Source: Psilocybe azurescens (Eukaryota; Basidiomycota; Agaricomycetes; Agaricales; Agrocybaceae). Taken from it: 14,283 nt of DNA. The stretch is from positions 1 through 14,283 of the forward strand of contig JAJIRX010000365.1 in NCBI GenBank assembly GCA_023853785.1, written 5' to 3'. Under the pieces are notes generated by a model. That model saw nothing but the letters and a program-made list of their open reading frames with translations. It searched no databases and had not been told where the DNA came from. Shown here one piece after another: positions 7,539 to 14,283 of this stretch. A program made the translations under genes and the position numbers. Position 1 is the first letter of the stretch; the number at the start of each line of letters is the position of its first letter.

Positions 7539-9546
7539 GTCGCCATTTTCTGATGTCCATAGATCATATGTAAATGAAATCTCACTGGCTGCATCCTGGA
7601 ACTGTATTAGTACCAAGTCAATTTCATCATAGTTGATGGAAATCAGTGGCATTACCTGGAGACTCTTTTAACCTGAAGCTCGACAATCCTTGCTTGCTCA
7701 ATTATTTCCTTGTGAAGCTTTGTTCAATAAGAAATGTCTTTTTCAGTGAGGGTGGGGCGGCAAAATTTAATGAGATTTCTAAAAGCAGGCTAATCAATTA
7801 TTCACATTGTCTAAATAATATATTAAATCTGCTGAATACTGTAAATCTAAAGAAAGCAACAATAGATATGCTTATTTTGTCTTCAGAGATGACCAGTTCA
7901 ACTATGTAGTCAAGGAGCCCAGCAGCTGAAAAGGCAGGAATTTGTGACTCTTGTATGATGATCAAATCAAGGGTTCCTTGCCTTGATCTACAGATTCATG
8001 TGAGTATGAAGTAGACATTGATACAAAATTATATTACAGGCCACTGTCATCAGACTCCGTTGGTATAGCCCGAGGATGCATTGATATCTTCTTCTCTTTG
8101 CACATTTTCTGTAATGCTTGAAATGGCCAACATTTCTACAAGTTTAGGTCAGTAATGAGCAAATAAATGTAGTCTGGCAAAAGCAAGTACATGCCTTTGT
8201 ATATGTGCACATAAGGTGGAGATGCTTCCAGTAAAGAAACAATCCCTTTGAGAGAAACCCTTGGCTCTAAAGGTATATGTTAAGCCTGCTACCAAAGGGA
8301 GTTTGTATATTTAAGAACATACCTGCAAAGCGTACACCAGTGACCATCTTCCTTCTCTCCAGTGTCAGGATTGACAGAGGCCTTATCACGCTGAAAGACA
8401 GTCCTAGCATCTGCTGTGCAATCATCCTTTGGATGCCTATTCATAGACTATTCAGTATATAAAAAGGTTGAGCTGACATTCAGTGAGTGTTTAAATGGAA
8501 AATTAAAAAGAAGATCATGTACTGAGTGATCAGCATCTCCCAAAGCTTTGGTATGCATGTAGGCAGCCTCCACATCTTCTTCCAATTCGTCCTCCTCCTC
8601 GGATGCAGACTCGCTTTCATTATCTGCTTCAACCTCAGTGGGAACAAGTTCCTCATCACTCTGATTGCTGGAGGCCTTGGCAAAATGGCAGCGAGAAGAG
8701 GTGTACTAAAGGCTTGCATCACCACAACACTTTGCTCCCACAGTGACTGTCTCTGGGCAGTTGGCATCCATTGCCATCTTAGCCTTCTCTGATGGATGTG
8801 GGATGCATGTAGAGCGACGAGATCCAGCAACAAACTCTGCAGGTGGGTGTGTGGGACTGGTACAAGTAATATAGCTGTCGAGAGTCAAAGTACCCTTTGC
8901 TGTTGCAATTCTGGTGGAAGGGCCTGAGATAGGGACTAAGTCGTCTGGATTGTTGTAGAAGTCAATGTGAGTTTCTTCAAGAAGATTCCTATCATTTCCA
9001 ACAGCGCAACCAAGAGAAGACATCAATATCAAGGGTTGGAAAAGAGTTAACAGTCAAGCAGCTGGGTGCTAGAGTGCATCCATGATCTCTCTTCTTCATT
9101 TTATCCTCCAGCTGGTGGGCTTGGGCCTCTGAAAATTTTGTAGCATGACACTCATGAAATTTACTATCCCCAAAAAATCCTACTGGCCTTGGTTCATATT
9201 TTAATTTTTCTCCTGCTGGACTTGATGAGAAACAAATGAGCAAATGGTGTGCCATACCTAGTAACATTAAGGGAAAATTTTTCGGTAAGATTTAAGTTGA
9301 AGAATGGAGGGCCTGAAGTCCCTTTTCTAACTAGAAATGTTATGATAATCTTACTGGCTGAGGGAAACACGATTCCTCAAAGATGGAGATAAAATAATTC
9401 TGATCATTTAAGACAAAAATCGGTGGTATTGAAGGGAGAATATCTTGTCAAACCCTCCAAGGCCGGTATCCAACATCAGTTCCTATTGATGGTAATGGAC
9501 TCAAATATATTTAGAAGTTAAATTACTGATCTTGGTTGTGACAATT

Positions 9547-9732
9547 GGTTCAGGCATTCGGAGATGTTCAGGGCTCACCGAACACGTTCAGCACAACCCA
9601 GCACCAATCTGAACATTGGACCGAATGTCACATTCGGTTCAGTGAACTTGGGACCTCTGAATCGGACTTTGCATTCAGTTCAGCATCGGTCCAGTTCGAA
9701 CCATGGTTCAGAACCGAACTACGGCAACACTA
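9547..9732 (-). repeat. Right TIR and subterminal GTTCAG motif cluster of hAT1
   Basis: Seven copies of GTTCAG or CTGAAC are spread over about 165 bp, ending in GGTTCAGAACCGAAC and the terminal GCAACACTA. This mirrors the left end but is longer. The overlapping open frames at 9545-9803 are a by-product of this repetitive DNA and are not coding. Confidence 0.75.
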
Positions 9733-9740
9733 TCTACGAC
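9733..9740. repeat. Right 8-bp target site duplication of hAT1
   Basis: TCTACGAC directly follows the GCAACACTA terminus and matches 3514-3521 base for base. This fixes the element boundary at 9732. Confidence 0.95.
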
Positions 9741-10315
9741 GACGATTACTTTGGCGCAAGCACATTGTCTGGGATTCTATATGACTCTCTCAGCGGTCTG
9801 TAGATCGATAATCGGATCAGCAAACACCCACTGATACAAAAGGTCACATTCAAGATGGTCATAACAGTTAGGGGGATAAATGATAAAGTTCCTAGTGCAG
9901 CATTTATGGACCGCATCAAAAAGACATTTTATAGGCCATCTAAGCCCAATGTCATCCCACTACGTCATGCTTCTTTTCTTCCCTTATTGGGATTGACGTG
10001 CAGGAATGTCACTGACGGGTCTGTTATGAGACATTTTTGTACATTTTGAAGTCTGATAACTCTGCAAATAAAAAGTTGAAGGATAGAATTTAACACCTTG
10101 TCGTAATGGGAGAAATCTTCATTTATGGTGGATTCACATGTGGGAGTGAAAGTTCTTTCCTTACTTTATTTTGTTTCTGTGATCTGGAAATATACCTATC
10201 CACAGGGTGCACTTATCAAAGGGGTTTGCATAGACAATTGCGCACTTTGGAAATTATTAAAAGGCTGGCTAGTTGAACCTCTGACAAACTGTGACAGTCA
10301 ATAGGATATATCTAC
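9741..10315. other. Spacer between hAT1 and hAT2, nothing firm
   Basis: The first 63 bp continue the frame interrupted by hAT1 to a stop at 9801-9803. Beyond that a 64-codon open frame (9855-10049) shows no recognisable motif. No RNA gene or element end is seen until the hAT2 terminus at 10316. Confidence 0.45.
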
Positions 10316-10948
10316 CAGTGTTGTGCCAGCTGTCAGCCTAAGTCGTGGGTTGTTGACCTAGACTAATCCGACCTTTTGATGGGTTGTCAACTTATCTCCT
10401 TATCAGGAAGTTAGGTTGGCTTGGGTCGTCGACCCAAGTCACATGCAAGTGACCCTCGCATATTGCCAAGAGTTGGCGGCCACACCGCCTTCTTGCGAGG
10501 ATGCGGGACAATCAAGGTAGCCGTATGAGCACCGTTCACCCTCAGATACCACAAATAAATTGCTTGATCCATCATGTGTTGTAGCTAGAAATATAAATCA
10601 TTTTAATGGGCTAATCTCGCTGATAAACTGGGTGGATTAATGAAGGAATATTAACTTTTGAGCATGGGTCAGACATGGGCAAGTGTAATCCCTTGATGTC
10701 GCCCTGTTGGGGTTTCTTCATCATCTAAGTTAATTTAAGATATGTATTCAGTGTTGAACAGGAGCCCTACGATGTATCACCTTGTCAACATCTATAGTAT
10801 CCGCCCCAAGGTTTTAAATTAGAGTAATCTGCCGATGATTAATTTCAATATAAAGCTTCAAGAGAATACATCTCAAAAGTGTCTTCATATCCCACTGTGA
10901 TGGGTTGACAATCCTGGTTCAGAGACTTCTTCACTGACCACCCTCTCT
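10316..10948 (+). repeat. hAT2 left terminus with subterminal motifs and stem-loops
   Basis: No gene lies here. A GGGTTG/GGGTCG motif recurs at 10347 (GGGTTGTTGACC), 10381 (GGGTTGTCAAC), 10423 (GGGTCGTCGACC) and about 10902 (GGGTTGACAA). The copy at 10423 sits inside a near-perfect palindrome at 10420-10438 (CTTGGGTCG-T-CGACCCAAG). A nested hairpin follows at 10454-10500: outer arms CCTCGCA and TGCGAGG, inner arms GGCGG and CCGCC around CCACA. Repeated subterminal motifs and hairpins of this sort are usual transposase-recognition DNA in hAT ends; this is inferred. Confidence 0.55.
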
Positions 10949-13900
10949 TTGTGGCTACTGCCAAGGCCACTCGTCCAGATGAAGTTTGGGCGAACCCATC
11001 ACAAAGACAAGATCCGTGTCTACTGTACTCAATGCCTCAACTATGACATTGGAGCAATTGTTATAGAAGAGGAGACCAATAGAACTATTCCTAGATCACA
11101 TGAGATGATCAAGCTATCTCGTATATTTTTATCTGATTTTAAATGCATACTTGTACTAATTCTTATACTTGACTCTAGTCTTTAATGAACCTGCTAATGG
11201 GCCACACAGTTGGATTGAAGCCGCACAGAAACAATGCTTTCCCATCTCAAGAACTGCCTCCACAATGATGTTAATGTCCGGAATGACGCTGTGAATGAGC
11301 ACACTCTTCAGACAGCTTCTAAGCGCCATCCTGTCAGTGTAGAAGCCACTCCACGTGCAAATTGAACGTACTCTGCAGCAGGATCCACAACCATTATTGT
11401 ATCACCCAGACCTGTTCCCTACTATAATCCATCAGCACCAATCACTGGTTCAACCTCTGGCAGAGTGATTTCTTACCACTTGCAGCAACCGTATGAATAT
11501 GCTCCTGCACCATATTCTTCCAGAACTCCTGATTACTTTGCTGGCCCTGCAATGCACCCACCTCTTGATCCTTCTCCCCATTAATAGGTGGAATGATGGG
11601 TGGTGGAGACTATCATCGTGCTTCGAGCCAGGCTAGCTCCTACAATCGTAGGTATTCTCCTGGGACTTCAAGAATTGACAGCCCCAGTACAGAAAGCTAT
11701 GTATTACAGCAACCACAGTTTGAAGTGTAGCAGGACGTCCTTTGGCAAATCACAATCTATCACACGTCAATCGAGTATGGCCGACATTAACCAGACCACC
11801 CAATGGAATACTGATCACCAGAGGAAATTTGAGGAGGCAATTGGACGCCTTACCGCATCGGCTGGATTTGTGCTCAATTGGGTCACTAATCCCAAATTCA
11901 TCAAGTTGTGCAAAGATTTTATTTTGGGCGCTAAAGTCCCATCATGGAAAGTTCTAACACAGCACATCATACCCAGCCTGCTGGTGAAGGTCTGTATTTC
12001 TACTAGATAGCCTGCTCAAAGATCTCTAACATTAAACTTTAAATAGGTTCATGCCACTGCGCATTCCAAGGTTGTTGGCCAGAATATCACTCTCCAGTGT
12101 GATGGCTGGGGTGGGATCAACAACCACCATTTTGTTGCCTTCATGGCAACAACATACACTGAAGTAAGCTCAATTTCTCAATTTATATCATTGACTTCTG
12201 CTGATTAAAATCTCTAGCTTCTAACGGTCAGGGTGAACGATACAACAACTAACAGGAAGACTGCGGAGCATTTGCTGGTCCAGATGGAGGAGGTCATTGT
12301 CTACACTCAAGTTGAATGGAAAGCATTTCCTATTGCTTTCACCACTGATGCGTCTGGAGAGTCTCGCAAAGCTCATCGTCTCCTTGGCTTGAAGTACCCA
12401 CAGATGGTTGTGCCTGACTGCTATGCTCATCAAGTATGTTTATTTCATATTCAAACTCATTCATATTTAATGACTATCTACCTCAGGTCAATTTGATTGT
12501 GGGCGACTATTTCAAGTCATCCGACACTGACTTCTTGAATGATGCGGCAAGAGCAAATGAAGTCATCTTGTGGCTCCGCAGCAAGACCGCATTGCTTGGG
12601 CTCATACGCAAGGAGATGGCAAGCCGCAGGCTCAGGCCGCTCTCTGTTATACGCCCTGTTCCAACCCGTTGGACAGCATTCTACTTGGCCTATACACGAC
12701 TCCTCAAATTACAACGCCCCATTGACAACATTATAGAAGATGATGCTCGTAAACCTGTGCAAGATCGGCAAGTTATCCAGCCTGCACATGAGCGAAGCGC
12801 CCGCAAGAAAGCAGTAAAAATGGTGGAGATTCTGAAAGACCAATCTTTCTGGGTCTCCCTTGTTCGGTTAGCTCACTTTCTTACTCAATTCAATTTTCCA
12901 TTACTTTGTGTACTATAATGTTGCATTGAAAATGTTTTGCTAATATATACATTAATTTTTTCTGAAGCATTACATGCCATCTTGCCCCCTTGCTATTGCC
13001 GCCAACGTTACACAATCAGCACACTGCCATATGGATGAAGTCCTACTGACATTCGGCAAGCTTGCCATGGAATTTCTGAAGCTTACAGACCTCTTGAAGC
13101 ACCAGTTCAACAGGCCCTTATGGAAAGCCTTGAGCGCCGGTGGAGCAAATCTGATCAGGATGTATTCATTGCCGCAATTATTCTCAATCCATTCCACAGA
13201 CTCAAACCTTTTAGGCATGAACGATCAGTTATCAGCCTTGGTGTGGTTCACGCCCTGCTTTCTCGACTTTGGGTCCGCTTTTATCCCATAATTCCTCTTC
13301 CCCACAACTTCTACTCCGATACACGCAGTTATCTACATGGACAGAAACCTTATGACGACCTTGAGTCCCTTTGCGATGGTGTGGAAAAGAAGCAGCTGGA
13401 GCGGATCCAGTATGTAAATTCTGCTTAATCTATTCACCAAGAGAACTGATTAATTATTACTTTCTCTGCAGAAACAAAGTCCTGATCCTATGCAGATCTA
13501 TGATGATATGTCTGTTCAGGTGAAGAAATGACACCAATAACGAAGCTCGCCTCCACATTCTCGCTATCTGTCCAAACTCTGCCTCTTGTGAACGACTTTT
13601 CAGCTCATTTGGCCTGATTCTTACAAAACTTCGCAATCGGCTCAAGAAAACAACACTGCTTGATCTTGCAGAACTCAAGATGCATCTCCGAGACGTGAAT
13701 ATCTTCGTGACAATGTCAAAAACACGGTCCGGGAACGACATTTTGGCACTGTCCAGCCTCAGGCCGAATCCACACAACAAACACGAGCAGCTGCCACTGA
13801 TTCAGGCAACACCATATCTAACACTGACTCTGGTCGACTTACATCTCTCAGCTCAGATTCTAGCGTTGATTCTGCACTGGACTTCCCCATGGCCGATTCC

Positions 13901-14187
13901 AGCAGTCTTGATTGCCAATCTGGTGCCATTCAACCTTCTACTAACTCAAGTACGCAGTCGCTTCAGCGTCTAACTGAAATTTTGACAAGCCTTGCTGCTG
14001 CTGAGGCCGTGCTCGATGAAGATGAAGAAGTCTCCCACAGTAAACATCACATCGGCATTAAGCAGCTTTTTAATTTTGCAGATGAATACTGGTCTGGTGT
14101 AGATCAGAGAAGTGCTGTTGCAAGCCTGGAGTCAGAGATGTCTTTTATGAGCTCCTGGACCTTGATGCTGCTGTAGCTAGACATTAG
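10949..14187 (+). pseudogene. hAT2 transposase, intron-rich, broken by small indels
   Basis: The start is not resolved. A BED finger is visible: Cys at 11024 and 11033 (YCTQC), intron 11121-11178, then HLKNCLH at about 11242-11262. A Ser/Tyr/Pro/Gly linker leads to a conserved block from ATG 11777 (EEAIGRLTASAGFVLNW). Likely introns are 11990-12046, 12164-12217, 12434-12486, a fourth beginning at 12867 with an unclear acceptor, and about 13410-13471. The DDE triad is present: Asp 12101-12103 in CDGW, Asp 12347-12349 in TDASGE, and Glu 13590-13592 in SASCERLFSSFG. The dimerisation region continues through KLRNRLKK and LAELKMHLRD. A Ser-rich tail with DEDEE runs to the end. Single-base shifts occur near 10995, 11235, 13093, 13410, 13530, 13690 and 14127, so it cannot make a full protein. 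The last frame ends at TAG 14185-14187; the uncorrected frame stops at 14176. Confidence 0.85.
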
Positions 14188-14283
14188 TGCCAAAATGTTT
14201 GAGATGCTGTATTTAGTTTGTTAGATATGTAGTGCTACATTTTGCTATTGGAGACTTGTAATTTTTGTATATTCCAGATTACA

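Larger units (their letters stand above)
3765..9267 (-). pseudogene. hAT1 transposase, intron-rich, split by an LTR element and decayed
   Basis: Read on the minus strand. A possible first exon is 9267-9052. After an intron (9051-8989) comes a segment with TAKGTLTLDSY, then an acidic Glu-rich stretch (about 8640-8540). A BED zinc finger follows: Cys at 8335-8337 and 8326-8328, intron 8323-8267, His at 8203-8205 and 8191-8193. Intron 8190-8109 precedes KISMHPRAIP. The RNase-H-like core has Asp 7565-7563 in TYDLW and, beyond the inserted retroelement, Asp 5649-5647 in FTADN. Other likely introns are 5727-5668, 5555-5493, 5288-5230, 4899-4840, 4625-4563 and 4112-4036. The C-terminal dimerisation part has WW, then YPTLSRIAHDYLAIQGS and the third acid in SEC (Glu 3957-3955), ending at TAA 3765. 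Several frameshifts and stops (for example a TGA just before TKLHKEIIEQ) show it is dead. Intron positions are inferred from GT/AG and homology. Confidence 0.88.
3522..9732 (-). mobile_element. hAT1: hAT-superfamily DNA transposon with a nested retroelement
   Basis: Imperfect terminal inverted repeats begin TAGTGTTGCTGTGGTCCAG at 3522 and, read from the other end at 9732, TAGTGTTGCCGTAGTTCGG. The exact 8-bp duplication TCTACGAC flanks both. The element is 6,211 bp as it stands, or 4,571 bp without the nested LTR element and its extra 5 bp. One intron-rich transposase gene fills the minus strand, its 3' end near the left terminus. Both subterminal regions carry clusters of GTTCAG/CTGAAC. Transposase decay makes the copy non-autonomous. 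Confidence 0.95.
10316..14283 (+). mobile_element. hAT2: second hAT transposon, right end outside the window
   Basis: A plausible left terminus, CAGTGTTGTGCCAGCTG, starts at 10316, about 630 bp before the first recognisable transposase coding. The terminus resembles that of hAT1 (TAGTGTTGC), but the two transposases are clearly different families. The 8 bp before it, ATATCTAC, is the candidate target duplication. No right terminus (expected to end in CAACACTG) occurs before 14283, so the boundary rests on one end only. The gene runs in the plus direction and ends at 14187, leaving the 3' end beyond the window. Confidence 0.7.

Noticed and set aside
8480..8833. Minus-strand 117-codon frame as an independent protein
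   Set aside because: It is an alternative frame over the acidic pre-BED region of the hAT1 transposase.
9545..9803. Two overlapping 79-codon frames as genes
   Set aside because: They cover the repetitive subterminal end of hAT1 and cross its terminus; they are low-complexity by-products of GTTCAG repeats.
1..14283. tRNA, rRNA or bacterial-type operon features
   Set aside because: No cloverleaf, rRNA segment, Shine-Dalgarno pattern or operon layout was seen on either strand by eye.

Overview
The window looks like transposon-rich DNA from a filamentous fungus, most likely a basidiomycete (Agaricomycete). The support is indirect: two hAT transposase genes are cut by many 53-82 bp introns with GT...AG ends, a small Copia-type gag retroelement is present, and no prokaryotic gene layout is visible. 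I cannot name the genus. I find no intact host gene; nearly everything recognisable is mobile DNA in different stages of decay.

Layout. (1) Positions 1-941: AT-rich DNA with a degenerate 36-bp (12-codon) tandem repeat at about 283-705. (2) 942-2540: a 1,599-bp Tc1/mariner element between TA duplications, with inverted repeats of about 210 bp and a dead DD34E transposase. (3) 2543-3513: unassigned DNA ending in a short open frame that the next element interrupts. (4) 3522-9732: a 6.2-kb hAT element (hAT1), flanked by an exact 8-bp duplication TCTACGAC, with its BED-finger transposase on the minus strand. (5) 5899-7533, nested in an hAT1 exon: a 1,635-bp LTR element with two 226-bp LTRs, a 5-bp duplication AAGGG, and only a gag gene (UBN2-like part plus CCHC knuckle). 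It has no protease, integrase or reverse transcriptase, so it matches the TR-GAG class of non-autonomous retroelements. (6) 9741-10315: unassigned DNA. (7) 10316 to beyond the right edge: a second, unrelated hAT (hAT2) on the plus strand, with BED finger, RNase-H-like DDE core, dimerisation region and a Ser-rich C-terminal tail. Its right end is outside the window.

Order of events. hAT1 landed first in the region around 3521/9741, and the gag retroelement later landed in its transposase exon. Removing that element and one copy of AAGGG gives continuous hAT reading across the junction. The two LTRs differ by six transitions and no transversions, several of them at CpG or former CpG sites. hAT1 also has Cys, His or stop codons where family patterns suggest Arg, consistent with cytosine-methylation decay. 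hAT2 is damaged mainly by single-base indels.

The most unusual items are the gag-only nested retroelement with a three-unit 35-bp leader repeat, the 36-bp/12-codon array at the left edge, the inverted arrangement of internal and outer repeats within each Tc1 TIR, and the subterminal motif clusters at the ends of both hATs.
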